Assembly (NCBI RefSeq): GCF_000192745.1
Contig: NC_015259.1
Location: 2,185,001 to 2,249,000, forward strand
Direction: 5' to 3'
DNA length: 64,000 nucleotides
Source of the DNA: Polymorphum gilvum SL003B-26A1
Lineage (GTDB): Bacteria > Pseudomonadota > Alphaproteobacteria > Rhizobiales > Stappiaceae
Below the pieces are notes generated by a model that made no database searches, was not told the origin of the DNA, and saw only the letters and a list, made by a program, of their open reading frames with translations. Every line of letters begins with the position of its first letter. Position 1 is the first letter of the stretch. A program made the translations under genes and the position numbers. Shown piece by piece: positions 1 through 14,241 of this stretch.

Positions 1-644
1 TGCAGACGCTGGACGACATCGAGGGCCTGCTCACCGACAACCGCATCTTCAAGCAGCGCAACGTCGACATCGGCGTGGTCAAGCTGGAAGAGGCCTGGGC
101 CTGGGGGTTCTCGGGCGTCATGGTGCGCGGCTCGGGAGCGCCGTGGGACCTGCGCAAGGCGCAGCCCTACGAGTGCTACGCGGAGCTCGACTTCGACATT
201 CCGATCGGCAAGAACGGCGACTGCTACGACCGCTACCTGATCCGCATGGAAGAGATGCGCCAGTCGGTACGGATCATGAAGCAGTGCCTGGAAAAGCTGA
301 CCGTCGAGACCGGCCCGGTGTCGACGACGGACGGCAAGATCGTGCCGCCCAAGCGCGGCGAGATGAAGCGCTCGATGGAAGCGCTGATCCACCACTTCAA
401 GCTCTACACCGAGGGCTATCACGTCCCGGCCGGCGAGGTCTATGCCGCCGTCGAGGCGCCCAAGGGCGAGTTCGGCGTCTACCTGGTCGCCGACGGCACC
501 AACAAGCCGTACCGCTGCAAGATCAAGGCGCCGGGCTATTCGCACCTGCAGGCAATGGACTTCCTGTGCCGCGGCCACATGCTGGCTGACGTCTCGGCCA
601 TCCTCGGATCGCTCGACATCGTGTTCGGAGAGGTGGACCGCTAG
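1..644 (+). CDS. nuoD: NADH-quinone oxidoreductase subunit D (3' part)
   Basis: C-terminal 213 or so residues of the 49-kDa-type subunit of respiratory complex I, which helps form the quinone-binding site in the peripheral arm. The window opens inside the gene; the reading frame begins at base 3. Recognised from family segments such as [15 protein letters not shown], the [16 protein letters not shown] stretch, and the C-terminal DIVFGEVDR ending typical of NuoD. It stops 3 nt before the next gene and belongs to the nuo operon that runs on to nuoN. The start lies outside the window. Confidence 0.96.
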   Translation, partial: QTLDDIEGLLTDNRIFKQRNVDIGVVKLEEAWAWGFSGVMVRGSGAPWDLRKAQPYECYAELDFDIPIGKNGDCYDRYLIRMEEMRQSVRIMKQCLEKLTVETGPVSTTDGKIVPPKRGEMKRSMEALIHHFKLYTEGYHVPAGEVYAAVEAPKGEFGVYLVADGTNKPYRCKIKAPGYSHLQAMDFLCRGHMLADVSAILGSLDIVFGEVDR

Positions 645-647
645 GCG

Positions 648-1637
648 ATGACCGGGGTGGACGCGACCATTCATGTCGACAAGGCGAGCGGCGCGATCCG
701 CAACGCCTCGATGCGCGAGCGCACCGGCCTGACGGCCATGCGCCTTGCCGCCGTCGGCCTGCGTCCGCTCGACGACTTCGGCTTCTCGATCGCCTCGAAG
801 CTGGTGCGCTCGGTCCTGCCGAGCCGGCGCATGGTGACCGTGGACTTCGCCGACGACGCGCGCTTCTCCTTCCCCTACGGCGACGGCTACTGGAGCCTGC
901 TGCTCGACCCGCGCGACGTCTACGAGGAGGAGGTCGAGGCGATCCTGAGAGCAATCAGGGACGTCGACTATGCCTTCGTCGATTGCGGCGCCAACTTCGG
1001 CTATTGGTCGGTGCTGGTGACGAGCGCCGGCTTCGGCCGCCACAAGGCGGTGGCGATCGAGCTCGACCCTGAGAGCTTCGCCATCCTGGAGCGCAACGCG
1101 GCCGCCAACGGCAACCGCTTCACCTGCCTGCACCGGGCGATCTCCGACAGCGACGACGACGTGCTGAAGTTCTACGGCGCCAAGCACGAGGCGCGCAGCG
1201 TCGTGCCCGACGCGACGGGCGGCGTGCGCGGCGAGGTGCTGTCGATCACGCTCGACCGACTGGTCGAGGACGGCCACGTGCCGGACGAGGGGCCGGTGGT
1301 GCTCAAGCTCGACGTCGAGGGCGTCGAGGTGCAGGCGCTCAAGGGTGGGACGGCGCTGCTGATGCGCGACGTGCTGATCGTCTACGAGGAGCACGGCTCC
1401 GACAGGGCGCATTCGGTGTCGCGCTACCTGCGCGACGACTGCGGCATGCGCCTGTTCGGCCATGTCGACAAGACGTTTTTCGAACTCGGGTCGGTCGACC
1501 AACTGACCCGCCTCAAGACCAACCCGCGGAGGGGCTACGACTTCTTCGCGACCCGCAGCCCGTTCTGGCTCGACCGTCTCTGCGCGCTATCTACGGCGCA
1601 GGGCGGCGGCGTCCGGAACCCGGCGGCGGCGGCCTAG
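648..1637 (+). CDS. FkbM family SAM-dependent methyltransferase
   Basis: 329-residue class I methyltransferase of the FkbM family, which typically O-methylates sugars, lipids or small molecules; the substrate here is unknown. Motif I VDCGANFGYWS is near residues 111-121, an acidic strand-2 end (AIELDPESF) follows, and the family segment VVLKLDVEGVEVQALKGG lies near 225-240. No signal peptide or clear membrane segment. It begins 3 nt after nuoD and ends 21 nt before nuoE, so it must be co-transcribed with complex I genes although it is not a complex I subunit. Base composition matches the neighbours, so a recent transfer is not evident. A role in complex I assembly or modification is possible but is only inference from position. 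Confidence 0.85.
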   Translation: MTGVDATIHVDKASGAIRNASMRERTGLTAMRLAAVGLRPLDDFGFSIASKLVRSVLPSRRMVTVDFADDARFSFPYGDGYWSLLLDPRDVYEEEVEAILRAIRDVDYAFVDCGANFGYWSVLVTSAGFGRHKAVAIELDPESFAILERNAAANGNRFTCLHRAISDSDDDVLKFYGAKHEARSVVPDATGGVRGEVLSITLDRLVEDGHVPDEGPVVLKLDVEGVEVQALKGGTALLMRDVLIVYEEHGSDRAHSVSRYLRDDCGMRLFGHVDKTFFELGSVDQLTRLKTNPRRGYDFFATRSPFWLDRLCALSTAQGGGVRNPAAAA

Positions 1638-1658
1638 GCACGGAACGAGGACAAGACC

Positions 1659-2898
1659 ATGGCGGTTCGCAGACTTGCCGCTGAACAACCGGACCACTTC
1701 GCCTTCACGGCGGACAATCTCGCCTGGGCGAAGAAGGTGATCGACCGCTATCCGGCCGGCCGTCAGGCGTCCGCGGTGATCCCGCTGCTGTGGCGCGCGC
1801 AGGAGCAGAACGACGGCTGGGTTTGCGAGCCGGCGATCCGTTACATCGCGGACATGCTCGGCATGCCGCATATTCGCGTGCTGGAGGTGGCGACCTTCTA
1901 CACCATGTTCCAGCTGCAGCCGGTCGGAAAGAAGGCGCACATCCAGGTGTGCGGCACGACGCCGTGCCAGCTGCGCGGCGCGGAAGACCTGATCCGGGTG
2001 TGCAAGTCGAAGATCGCCGCCCATGCCCACGACCTGTCGGCCGACGGCGACTTCTCCTGGGAAGAGGTCGAGTGCCTGGGCGCCTGCGTCAACGCGCCGA
2101 TGGTCCAGATCTTCAAGGACACCTACGAGGACCTGACCCCTGAAAGCCTGGAAAAGTTGATCGAGGACATCGCCGCGGGCCGAGAGGTGACGCCAGGACC
2201 GCAGAACGGCCGGCGTTTCTCCATGCCCGAGGGCGGGGCGACCAGCCTGACCGAGATCGAGGACGACACCGCCGGCGCGCTGCCGATGGCCCATTTGGTC
2301 GACGGCGCGGAAAAGGCCTCGCATGCCTTCGCCGGCGCCTCGATCAATGGCGGCGGCCAGGACTACGACGGCGTGCCGGTGCCGGCCGAGGCGGCGGTGG
2401 CGCGGGTGAAGGACGAGGTCGTGGCGCGCAAGGCGGCCGAGGCGGCCAAGGCCAGCGACCGCGCCGGTGGCCACGCCGACCGCGCCCGCCGCGCCGGCCA
2501 AACCCGCGGAGAAGGCGGAGACCCCCGGACCGGCGAAGCCCGCGGTCGAACTGCCGGCGCTGGAAAAGCCGGCCGAGCTGCCGCTGCTCGACCACGAGAA
2601 GGAACCGGAACTGCTGAGCGCACCGCGTGCGGGCAGCGCCGACGACCTGAAACGGATCAGGGGCATCGGCCCGAAGATCGAGGGCATCCTGCACGAGCTG
2701 GGCGTCTACCACTACGACCAGATCGCGGGATGGACCGAGGCGAACAAGGCCTGGGTCGAGACCAGGCTGAAGTTCAAGGGCCGGATCGAGCGTGAGGACT
2801 GGATCGCGCAGGCCAAACTGCTCGCCGGCGGCGGCGAGACCGAGTTCTCCAGGCGCGTCGACCACGGCGACGTGCCGACCAGCAAGACCGAAGGGTGA
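1659..2898 (+). CDS. nuoE: NADH-quinone oxidoreductase subunit E, C-terminally extended, with an apparent frameshift near 2460
   Basis: 24-kDa-type complex I subunit that carries the N1a [2Fe-2S] cluster in the NADH-oxidising module. Cluster ligands are visible as C98, C103, C139 and C143. After about residue 195 comes an Ala/Pro/Lys/Glu-rich linker and then a helix-hairpin-helix-like domain ([20 protein letters not shown]), an extension known in alphaproteobacterial NuoE. The N-terminal frame runs into nonsense after about residue 266, and the linker plus HhH domain continue in the next frame to the stop at 2896-2898. Removing one C at 2459-2460 joins both parts into one 412-residue protein (reading ...[16 protein letters not shown]...). 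Either a sequencing or assembly error or a real mutation; the iron-sulfur domain is intact either way. nuoF follows 10 nt later. Confidence 0.88.
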
Positions 2899-2908
2899 GG
2901 CGAACGGG

Positions 2909-4210
<1,302 letters not shown>

Positions 4211-4238
4211 CCGGGAACGGAATCGGAGAGCTCAAGCG

Positions 4239-6302
4239 ATGACAAAGCTGATCATCGACGGCACTGAGGTAGACGTCCCGGCGGACTTCACCCTGCTGCA
4301 GGCGTGCGAGGAGGCGGGCGCGGAAGTGCCGCGCTTCTGCTACCACGACCGCCTGTCGATCGCCGGCAACTGCCGCATGTGCCTGGTCGAGGTGAAGGGC
4401 GGGCCGCCCAAGCCGACCGCCTCCTGCGCCATGTCGGTCAAGGACCTCAGGCCCGGCCCCAACGGCGAGCCGCCGGTGGTGCTGACCAAGAGCCCGATGG
4501 TCAAGAAGGCACGCGAAGGTGTGATGGAGTTCCTGCTCATCAACCACCCGCTCGACTGCCCGATCTGCGACCAGGGCGGCGAATGCGACCTGCAGGACCA
4601 GGCGATGGCCTATGGCGTCGACGGCTCGCGCTTCCACGAGAACAAGCGCGCCGTCGAGAACAAGGACATCGGCCCGCTGATCAAGACGATCATGACGCGC
4701 TGCATCCACTGCACGCGCTGCGTCCGCTTCACCACCGAGGTGTGCGGCGTCGCCGACATGGGCCTGATCGGCCGCGGCGAGGACGCCGAGATCACCACCT
4801 ATCTGGAAGCGGCGCTGTCGTCCGAGATGCAGGGCAATGTCGCCGACCTGTGTCCGGTCGGCGCTCTGACCCACAAGCCCTACGAGTTCAAGGCGCGTCC
4901 CTGGGAACTGGTCAAGACCGAGAGCGTCGACGTCATGGACGCGCTCGGCTCGGCGATCCGCGTCGACACCCGCGGCCGCGAGGTGATGCGCATCATGCCG
5001 CGTCTCAACGAGGCGGTGAACGAGGAGTGGATCTCCGACAAGAGCCGCTACATCTGGGACGGGCTGAAGACCCAGCGACTCGACCGGCCCTATGCCCGCA
5101 AGGGCGGCAAGCTGCAGCCGGTGTCCTGGTCCGAGGCCTTTGCCATCATCGCCGACAAGGTCCGGGCGAGCCGGCCGGAGCGCATCGGCGCGCTGGCCGG
5201 CCAGCTGTCGGGCGTCGAGGAGATGTTCGCGCTGAAGGGCCTGATGGATGGCCTCGGCGTGAAGAACCTCGACAGCCGCTATCCCGGCTCGCCGCTCGAT
5301 CCCAGGAACGGCCGCGCCAGCTACCTGTTCAACTCGACCGTCGCCGGCATCGACGAGGCGGACGCGATCCTGCTGATCGGCACCAACCCGCGCAAGGAAG
5401 CACCGGTGCTCAACGCGCGCATCCGCAAGCGCCACCTGAAGGGCGGCGTGAGCGTCGGGCTGATCGGCGAGGCCGCCGACCTGACCTATCCGGCGACCTA
5501 CCTGGGCGCCGGGCCGGACACGCTGCAGGGCCTTGCCGAGCATGCGCCGGCCAAGTCGGCGCGGCCGATGATGATCCTCGGCCAGGGCGCGCTGAACCGG
5601 CCGGACGGCGCCGCCGTGCTGGCGCTCGCCGCCAGGGCCGCCAAGGCGCTCGGCGTGATCAGGGACGGCTGGAACGGCTTCAACATCCTGCACACGGAAG
5701 CCGCGCAGGTTGGCGCGCTCGACATCGGCTTCGTGCCGGGCGAGGGCGGCCTTGCGACGGGCGAGATGCTCGCCCCCGGCGCCCTCGACGTGCTGTTCCT
5801 GCTCGGCGTCGACGAGGTCGACGTGCCGGAGGGCGCCTTCGTCGTCTACCAGGGCACCCACGGCGACCGCGGCGCGCATCGCGCCGACGTGATCCTGCCG
5901 GGCGCGGCCTACACCGAGAAGTCGGCGCTCTACGTCAACACGGAAGGCCGCGTGCAGATGGCCGACCGGGCGGGGTTCCCGCCGGGTGAGGCCCGCGAGG
6001 ACTGGGCGATCCTGCGCGCGCTGTCTGGCGCGCTCGGCAAGACGCTGCCCTACGATTCGCTCGGCGATCTACGCGCCGCGCTGTTCGCCGACCATCCGCA
6101 CATGGCGGCGATCGACGCGGTCGAGCCGGGCTCGATCGCGCAGGTCGAGGCGCTCGCCGGCCTCGGCGGCAAGACCGACAGCGCCGCCTTCCGCAGCGCG
6201 GTGACGGATTTCTACCTGACCAACCCGATCGCCAGGGCTTCGGCGGTGATGGCGGAATGCTCCGCTCTCGCCCATGCCCGGACGGCGGAAGCAGCCGAAT
6301 AG
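4239..6302 (+). CDS. nuoG: NADH-quinone oxidoreductase subunit G
   Basis: 687-residue 75-kDa-type subunit of complex I. N-terminal ferredoxin-like [2Fe-2S] domain ([17 protein letters not shown]), then the His/Cys cluster motif [18 protein letters not shown] and the [4Fe-4S] motif [10 protein letters not shown], followed by a molybdopterin-oxidoreductase-like domain that no longer binds a cofactor in this family. It passes electrons from NuoF/NuoE toward the quinone site. The ATG at 4239 follows a GGAGAG ribosome-binding site and yields the expected [14 protein letters not shown] start. Confidence 0.97.
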   Translation: MTKLIIDGTEVDVPADFTLLQACEEAGAEVPRFCYHDRLSIAGNCRMCLVEVKGGPPKPTASCAMSVKDLRPGPNGEPPVVLTKSPMVKKAREGVMEFLLINHPLDCPICDQGGECDLQDQAMAYGVDGSRFHENKRAVENKDIGPLIKTIMTRCIHCTRCVRFTTEVCGVADMGLIGRGEDAEITTYLEAALSSEMQGNVADLCPVGALTHKPYEFKARPWELVKTESVDVMDALGSAIRVDTRGREVMRIMPRLNEAVNEEWISDKSRYIWDGLKTQRLDRPYARKGGKLQPVSWSEAFAIIADKVRASRPERIGALAGQLSGVEEMFALKGLMDGLGVKNLDSRYPGSPLDPRNGRASYLFNSTVAGIDEADAILLIGTNPRKEAPVLNARIRKRHLKGGVSVGLIGEAADLTYPATYLGAGPDTLQGLAEHAPAKSARPMMILGQGALNRPDGAAVLALAARAAKALGVIRDGWNGFNILHTEAAQVGALDIGFVPGEGGLATGEMLAPGALDVLFLLGVDEVDVPEGAFVVYQGTHGDRGAHRADVILPGAAYTEKSALYVNTEGRVQMADRAGFPPGEAREDWAILRALSGALGKTLPYDSLGDLRAALFADHPHMAAIDAVEPGSIAQVEALAGLGGKTDSAAFRSAVTDFYLTNPIARASAVMAECSALAHARTAEAAE

Positions 6303-6315
6303 GGGGCTCGGCATC

Positions 6316-7365
6316 ATGTCGGATTTCATGACGACCTATGGCATCCCGGCGCTTTGGATGGTGTTCCAGAGCGTGCTGCTGCTCGTGGTGCTGCTGGTCA
6401 TCGTCGCCTACATCCTCTACGCCGACCGCAAGATCTGGGCGGCGGTGCAGATCCGGCGCGGCCCGAACGTGGTCGGCCCCTGGGGCCTGTTCCAGTCCTT
6501 CGCGGACCTTCTCAAGTTCGTGCTGAAGGAACCGGTGATCCCGGCGGGCTCCAACAAGGGCCTGTTCCTGCTCGCGCCGCTGGTCTCGGTGCTGCTGGCG
6601 CTGTCGGCCTGGGCCGTGGTGCCGGTGGCCGACGGCTGGGTGATCGCCGACATCAACGTCGGCATCCTCTACATCTTCGCGATCTCCTCGCTCGGCGTCT
6701 ACGGCATCATCATGGGCGGCTGGGCGTCGAACTCGAAATACCCGTTCCTGTCGGCGCTGCGCTCGGCGGCGCAGATGGTGTCCTACGAGGTGTCGATCGG
6801 CTTCGTCATCGTGACGGTGCTGCTGTGCGCCGGCTCGCTGAACCTGACGGAGATCGTCAACGCGCAGAAGACCGGCCTGGCCAGCTATCTCGGCGTGCCG
6901 TGGCTGGCGTTCCTGAACTGGTACTGGCTGCCGCTGCTGCCGATGTTCGTGGTGTTCTTCATCTCGGCGCTGGCCGAGACGAACCGGCCGCCGTTCGACC
7001 TCGCGGAAGCGGAATCGGAGCTGGTTGCGGGCTTCATGGTCGAGTACGGCTCGACCCCGTACATGATGTTCATGCTCGGCGAGTATGTCGCGATCGCGCT
7101 GATGTGTGCGCTGATGACCATCCTGTTCATGGGCGGCTGGCTGCCGCCGCTGGACTTCGCGCCGTTCACCTGGGTGCCGGGAATCGTCTGGTTCCTGGTC
7201 AAGGCGCTCGCGGTGTTCTTCATGTTCGCGATGGTCAAGGCGATGGTGCCGCGCTACCGCTACGACCAGTTGATGCGGCTGGGCTGGAAGGTGTTCCTGC
7301 CGCTGTCGCTGGCGATGGTGGTGATCGTGGCGGGCGTGCTGCAGCTGACCGGCTGGGCGCCGTAA
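6316..7365 (+). CDS. nuoH: NADH-quinone oxidoreductase subunit H
   Basis: 349-residue integral membrane subunit (ND1-type) that contributes to the quinone chamber and links the peripheral arm to the proton-pumping arm. About eight hydrophobic helices; the family segments [20 protein letters not shown]-like loop and [20 protein letters not shown] are present. Start at 6316 (MSDFMTTYG) rather than the more upstream in-frame ATG that overlaps nuoG. Confidence 0.97.
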   Translation: MSDFMTTYGIPALWMVFQSVLLLVVLLVIVAYILYADRKIWAAVQIRRGPNVVGPWGLFQSFADLLKFVLKEPVIPAGSNKGLFLLAPLVSVLLALSAWAVVPVADGWVIADINVGILYIFAISSLGVYGIIMGGWASNSKYPFLSALRSAAQMVSYEVSIGFVIVTVLLCAGSLNLTEIVNAQKTGLASYLGVPWLAFLNWYWLPLLPMFVVFFISALAETNRPPFDLAEAESELVAGFMVEYGSTPYMMFMLGEYVAIALMCALMTILFMGGWLPPLDFAPFTWVPGIVWFLVKALAVFFMFAMVKAMVPRYRYDQLMRLGWKVFLPLSLAMVVIVAGVLQLTGWAP

Positions 7366-7369
7366 GGCT

Positions 7370-7600
7370 GTGGACGTCTCGGTCGCGGGACTGATCGGGG
7401 CTGCCATCGGGCTGTACATCGGCTGGCTCGACTACGGCATCCTAAACGGGCTGCTGTCGGCCGCGGTGGAGAAGAACAAGCGCAAGGGCGGCGGCTTTGC
7501 CGTGCGGCACGAGCCCGTCCTGCGCAAACTGGTATTCATCCTCCCGATCGCCGGGTTTCCGGTGATCGGGTATCTGGCCGCAAAGCAGCTGGTGGGCTGA
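7370..7600 (+). CDS. Small membrane protein inside the nuo operon
   Basis: 76-residue protein of unknown function between nuoH and nuoI. An N-terminal hydrophobic segment (VAGLIGAAIGLYIGWLDYG), a basic middle (EKNKRKGG) and a C-terminal hydrophobic segment (KLVFILPIAGFPVIGYLAAK) suggest a two-helix hairpin in the inner membrane. Starts with GTG 4 nt after nuoH and ends 27 nt before nuoI, so it is co-transcribed with complex I. It is not one of the 14 standard subunits. It may be an assembly factor or lineage-specific accessory protein; that is inference from position. Confidence 0.75.
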   Translation: MDVSVAGLIGAAIGLYIGWLDYGILNGLLSAAVEKNKRKGGGFAVRHEPVLRKLVFILPIAGFPVIGYLAAKQLVG

Positions 7601-7627
7601 GCGGCGTGACAGGAAGGCAACAAGGCG

Positions 7628-8116
7628 ATGGGACTCGATCAGGCCGCTAAATCGCTCTTCTTGAAGGAGTTCGTGTCCGCGTTCTTTCTCGCGATGCGCT
7701 ATTTCTTCAAGCCTAAGCCGACGCTCAACTATCCCTTCGAGAAGGGACCGGTAAGCCCGCGCTTCCGCGGCGAGCACGCGCTGCGCCGCTATCCGAACGG
7801 CGAGGAGCGCTGCATCGCGTGCAAGCTGTGCGAGGCGATCTGCCCGGCGCAGGCGATCACCATCGAGGCGGGCCCGCGCCGCAACGACGGCACGCGGCGC
7901 ACGACCCGCTACGACATCGATATGGTCAAGTGCATCTACTGCGGCTTCTGCCAGGAAGCCTGCCCGGTGGATGCGATCGTGGAAGGGCCGAACTTCGAGT
8001 TCGCCACGGAAACCCGCGAGGAGCTCTACTACTCCAAGGAGAAGCTGCTGGCGAACGGCGACCGCTGGGAACGCGAGATCGCGCGCAACATCGAGATGGA
8101 CGCTCCCTACCGCTAG
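7628..8116 (+). CDS. nuoI: NADH-quinone oxidoreductase subunit I
   Basis: 162-residue TYKY-type subunit that carries two [4Fe-4S] clusters (N6a, N6b) between the hydrophilic arm and the quinone site. Both ferredoxin motifs are visible: [12 protein letters not shown] and [12 protein letters not shown]. The N-terminal amphipathic segment ([21 protein letters not shown]) is the family membrane anchor. Followed by a 122-nt gap before nuoJ in which no convincing gene start is seen. Confidence 0.97.
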   Translation: MGLDQAAKSLFLKEFVSAFFLAMRYFFKPKPTLNYPFEKGPVSPRFRGEHALRRYPNGEERCIACKLCEAICPAQAITIEAGPRRNDGTRRTTRYDIDMVKCIYCGFCQEACPVDAIVEGPNFEFATETREELYYSKEKLLANGDRWEREIARNIEMDAPYR

Positions 8117-8238
8117 GGGGCAAGGGGACAATCGCGGCGCCGCCGCCCGCAAGGGGACGGCGCCCAAGAAGCCGGAAACGGCCGCACCGCCAAAGCACGG
8201 CAAGAGCCAGAGCAAGGCCAGAGACGGGCAGGTCTGAC

Positions 8239-8853
8239 ATGATCCTGAAAGCGCTTTTCTTCTATCTGTTCGCCGGGGTGACGGTGGCGTCGGCCTTCAT
8301 GGTCATCGCCTCGCGTAACCCGGTTCACTCGGTGCTGTTTCTGATCCTCGCCTTCGTCAACTCCGCGGGCCTGTTCGTCCTGCTCGGCGCCGAGTATCTC
8401 GCCATGCTGCTGGTCGTGGTCTACGTCGGCGCGGTGGCGGTGCTGTTCCTGTTCGTGGTGATGATGCTCGACGTCGACTTCGTCGAGCTGCGCCAGGGCT
8501 TCCTGCAGTACCTGCCGGTCGGCGCGCTGGTCGGGGTGATCCTGATGGTCGAACTGCTTCTCGTCGTCGGCGCCTGGGCGATCGCGCCCGAGGTGATCGC
8601 CCACGGATCGCAGCCGATCCCGCCGCTGGACCAGATGTCCAACGTCGAGGCGATCGGCCAGGTGCTGTACACCAAATACGTCTTCTTCTTCCAGGTCGCG
8701 GGTCTCGTGCTGCTGGTCGCCATGGTCGGCGCCATCGTGCTGACCCTGCGCCACAAGGAAGGGGTCAAGCGCCAGGACATTCCGACCCAGGTCGCGCGCA
8801 ACAAGAAGAGCGCGATCGAGATCCGCAAGGTGGAGTCGGGCAAGGGAATCTGA
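8239..8853 (+). CDS. nuoJ: NADH-quinone oxidoreductase subunit J
   Basis: 204-residue ND6-type membrane subunit of complex I with five predicted transmembrane helices. The family segment [20 protein letters not shown] (the pi-bulge helix region) is clear. Length is usual for alphaproteobacteria, including a charged C-terminal tail ([19 protein letters not shown]). Start chosen at the ATG giving [14 protein letters not shown]. Confidence 0.96.
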   Translation: MILKALFFYLFAGVTVASAFMVIASRNPVHSVLFLILAFVNSAGLFVLLGAEYLAMLLVVVYVGAVAVLFLFVVMMLDVDFVELRQGFLQYLPVGALVGVILMVELLLVVGAWAIAPEVIAHGSQPIPPLDQMSNVEAIGQVLYTKYVFFFQVAGLVLLVAMVGAIVLTLRHKEGVKRQDIPTQVARNKKSAIEIRKVESGKGI

Positions 8854-8944
8854 CGCGCGCTGCGCGGTCTTTCGAAGCCGGCCGGCGGGGCCTGAACCCG
8901 CCAGGGCCGGATGGGGTCAAACGAGGGAGCACGGCGAGGCGCCC

Positions 8945-9253
8945 ATGGAAATCGGTCTGTCGCACTACCTGTCGGTCGCGGCCATCCTGTTCACGATCGG
9001 GATCTTCGGGATCTTCCTGAACAGGAAAAACGTGATCGTCATCCTGATGTCGATCGAGCTGTTGCTCTTGTCGGTGAACATCAACTTCGTCGCCTTCTCC
9101 TCCCACCTCGGCGACCTCATGGGCCAGATCTTCACCATGCTGGTGCTGACGGTGGCCGCCGCCGAGGCGGCGATCGGCCTGGCGATCCTGGTGGTCTACC
9201 ACCGCAACCGCGGCTCTATCGCCGTGGAAGACATCAACATGATGAAGGGGTAA
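8945..9253 (+). CDS. nuoK: NADH-quinone oxidoreductase subunit K
   Basis: 102-residue ND4L-type subunit with three transmembrane helices. The buried glutamate used in proton transfer lies in the segment [16 protein letters not shown]. Usual family length; ends 5 nt before nuoL. Confidence 0.96.
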   Translation: MEIGLSHYLSVAAILFTIGIFGIFLNRKNVIVILMSIELLLLSVNINFVAFSSHLGDLMGQIFTMLVLTVAAAEAAIGLAILVVYHRNRGSIAVEDINMMKG

Positions 9254-9258
9254 GACGA

Positions 9259-11246
<1,988 letters not shown>

Positions 11247-11247
<1 letters not shown>

Positions 11248-12767
11248 TGATCGACTGGCCGATCCTTACGACCACGACCTTCCTGCCGCTGGCGGGCGTG
11301 CTGGCCATCCTGCTGGTGCCGGGCGACGACGAGGGCGCCAAGCGCAACATCCGCATGGTCGCGCTGGTGACGACGCTGTTCACCTTCGTGCTGTCGCTGT
11401 TCATCTGGGGTGCGTTCGACTACGACAACCCGGGCTTCCAGATGGTCGAGAGCCGCGACTGGCTGTCGGGCACGATCACCTACAAGATGGGCGTCGACGG
11501 CATCTCGATGCTGTTCGTGATCCTGACCACGTTCCTGATGCCGTTCTGCATCCTGGCCTCCTGGGAGAGCGTGCAGAAGCGGGTCAAGGAATACATGATC
11601 GCGTTCCTGATCCTGGAAACGCTGATGATCGGCGTGTTCTGCGCGCTCGACCTGGTGGTGTTCTACGTCTTCTTCGAGGCGGGGCTGCTGCCGATGTTCC
11701 TGATCATCGGCGTGTGGGGCGGCAAGCGGCGCGTCTACGCGTCCTACAAGTTCTTCCTGTACACGCTGCTCGGCTCGGTGCTGATGCTGATCGCCGTCAT
11801 GGCGATGTACTGGGAGGCGGGCACGACCGACATCACCGTGCTCCTGCGCCATCCGTTCGGCGAGAGCATGCAGACCTGGCTGTGGCTGGCCTTCTTCGCC
11901 TCCTTCGCGGTCAAGATGCCGATGTGGCCGGTGCATACCTGGCTTCCCGACGCCCACGTCGAGGCGCCGACGGCGGGGTCGGTGATCCTGGCCGGCATCC
12001 TGCTGAAAATGGGCGGCTACGGCTTCCTGCGCTTCTCGCTGCCGATGTTCCCGCTGGCGAGCGACATGTTCGCGCCGCTGGTGTTCACCCTGTCGGTGGT
12101 GGCGATCGTCTACACCTCGCTGGTGGCGCTGGCGCAGGAGGACATCAAGAAGCTGATCGCCTATTCCTCGGTCGCGCACATGGGCTACGTGACCATGGGC
12201 ATCTTCACCATGACGCCGCAGGGCGTGCAGGGCGGGCTGTTCCAGATGCTGTCGCACGGCATCGTCTCGGGCGCGCTTTTCCTGTGCGTCGGCGTCATCT
12301 ACGACCGCATGCACACGCGCGAGATCTCGGCCTACGGAGGCCTGGTCAACCGCATGCCGTTCTACGCGGTGGCGTTCCTGATCTTCACCATGGCCAACGT
12401 CGGCCTGCCCGGCACGAGCGGCTTCGTTGGCGAGTTCCTGACGCTGATGGGGGCCTTCGAGGTCAACACCTGGGTGGCGCTGATCGCGACCACCGGCGTG
12501 ATCCTGTCGGCGGCCTATGCGCTCTTCCTCTACCGGCGCGTGGTGTTCGGCGCGCTCGACAAGGAGAGCCTGAAGTCGATCACCGACCTCAGCTTCCGCG
12601 AGCAGGCGATCCTGGTGCCGATGATTGTGCTGACCGTGCTGTTCGGCTTCTATCCGGCGCCGATCCTCGATGTCACCCAGGCCTCGGTGGACGCGCTGAT
12701 CACCAACTACCAGGCCGCGCTGGACGCGGCGGGACAGGTGCAGCACGCCGCTGCGACCGCCCACTGA
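11247..12767 (+). CDS. nuoM: NADH-quinone oxidoreductase subunit M
   Basis: 506-residue ND4-type antiporter-like subunit. Core motifs include [19 protein letters not shown] with the conserved glutamate on TM5 and [19 protein letters not shown]. Starts in a TGATG overlap with nuoL, indicating translational coupling. Fourteen or so transmembrane helices expected. Confidence 0.97.
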
Positions 12768-12794
12768 CCTGCGACAGGACGAGAGACGCGAGCA

Positions 12795-14237
12795 ATGACC
12801 GACGTTACCCAATTGCCCGATCTTCTGCCCGTGCTGCCGGAGATCTTCCTCGCCGTCGGCGCGCTGGTGCTGCTGATGATCGGCGTGTTCGGCGGGCCGC
12901 GCATCGGCTTCCTGGTCAACGGCATGTCGATGGGGCTGATCGCGGCAACGGGCCTGTTCGTGCTGCCGTTCGGCGCGCAGCTGGGCGAGACCTTCGGCGG
13001 CGCGTTCCTGCTCGACGGCTTCGCCTACTACATGAAGCTGCTGGTGCTGACGGGGTCGTTCTTCGCCATCGCCATGTCCTGGGCCTATGCCAAGAGCCAG
13101 GCCTTCGACCGGTTCGAGTATCCGGTGCTGATCGTGCTGGCGACGCTCGGCATGCTGCTGATGCTGTCGGCCAACGACATGATCGCGCTCTATCTCGGCC
13201 TGGAACTGCAGAGCCTGGCGCTCTACGTGGTGGCGGCGATCAACCGCGACAGCGTGCGCTCGACCGAATCGGGCCTGAAGTACTTCGTGCTCGGCTCGCT
13301 GTCCTCGGGCATGCTGCTCTACGGCATGTCGCTGGTCTACGGCTTCTCCGGCCAGGTCGGCTTCCCGCAGATCGCCGAGGTGCTGACGCGCGAGGGCGCC
13401 TCGCTCGGCCTCGTGTTCGGCCTCGTCTTCGTGCTCGCCGGCCTCGCCTTCAAGATCTCCGCGGTGCCGTTCCACATGTGGACGCCGGACGTCTACGAGG
13501 GCGCGCCGACACCGGTCACGGCGTTCCTGGCCGCCGCGCCAAAGGTCGCGGCCATGGGCCTGACCGTGCGCGTGGTCATCGACGCGTTCCAGCCGGTGAC
13601 CGCCGACTGGCAGCAGATCATCGTCTTCGTGGCAATCGCCTCGATGCTGCTCGGCGCCTTCGCCGCCATCGGCCAGACCAACATCAAGCGCCTGATGGCC
13701 TATTCCTCGATCGGCCACATGGGCTATGCGCTGGTCGGCCTGGCGGCCGGCACGGTGGCCGGCGTCGAGGGCGTGCTGTTCTACATGACCGCCTATCTGG
13801 CCATGACGCTCGGCACCTTTGCCTGCATCCTGTCGATGCGCCGCAAGGACGGCATGGTCGAGGAGATCAGCGAACTGGCGGGCCTGTCGCGCACCAACCT
13901 GCCGATGGCGATCCTGCTGGCGATCCTGCTGTGGTCGCTCGCCGGAATTCCGCCGTTCATTGGCTTCTTCGGCAAGTGGTTCGTGTTCTCGGCCGCGGTC
14001 GAGGCCGGGCTCTATCCGCTCGCCATCATCGGCGTGCTCGCCTCGGTGGTCGGCGCCTACTACTACCTGCGCGTCATCAAGGTGATGTTCTTCGACGAGC
14101 CGGCGGAGAAGTTCGAGGCCATGCCGATGGAGCTGCGCGTCGTGCTCGGCCTGTCGAGCCTGTTCGTGATCTTCTTCGCCGCCGTGCCGGGGCCGGTGGT
14201 CGAGGCGGCGGGCGCTGCGGCCAAGAGCCTGTTCTGA
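12795..14237 (+). CDS. nuoN: NADH-quinone oxidoreductase subunit N
   Basis: 480-residue ND2-type antiporter-like subunit, the last complex I gene. Recognised by [39 protein letters not shown] and the [20 protein letters not shown] helix. Preceded by a purine-rich GACGAGAG stretch. Only 4 nt separate it from birA, so birA is likely part of the same transcript. Confidence 0.97.
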   Translation: MTDVTQLPDLLPVLPEIFLAVGALVLLMIGVFGGPRIGFLVNGMSMGLIAATGLFVLPFGAQLGETFGGAFLLDGFAYYMKLLVLTGSFFAIAMSWAYAKSQAFDRFEYPVLIVLATLGMLLMLSANDMIALYLGLELQSLALYVVAAINRDSVRSTESGLKYFVLGSLSSGMLLYGMSLVYGFSGQVGFPQIAEVLTREGASLGLVFGLVFVLAGLAFKISAVPFHMWTPDVYEGAPTPVTAFLAAAPKVAAMGLTVRVVIDAFQPVTADWQQIIVFVAIASMLLGAFAAIGQTNIKRLMAYSSIGHMGYALVGLAAGTVAGVEGVLFYMTAYLAMTLGTFACILSMRRKDGMVEEISELAGLSRTNLPMAILLAILLWSLAGIPPFIGFFGKWFVFSAAVEAGLYPLAIIGVLASVVGAYYYLRVIKVMFFDEPAEKFEAMPMELRVVLGLSSLFVIFFAAVPGPVVEAAGAAAKSLF

Positions 14238-14241
14238 CGGT

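Noticed and set aside
2467-2898. A separate small gene encoding the helix-hairpin-helix protein after nuoE
   Set aside because: No ribosome-binding site at its GTG, and removing one base makes it continuous with nuoE, whose relatives carry the same extension.
8117-8238. Lys/Pro-rich open frame between nuoI and nuoJ (ending KSQSKARDGQV)
   Set aside because: No start codon in this frame after the nuoI stop; it is an open extension of an out-of-frame reading of nuoI.
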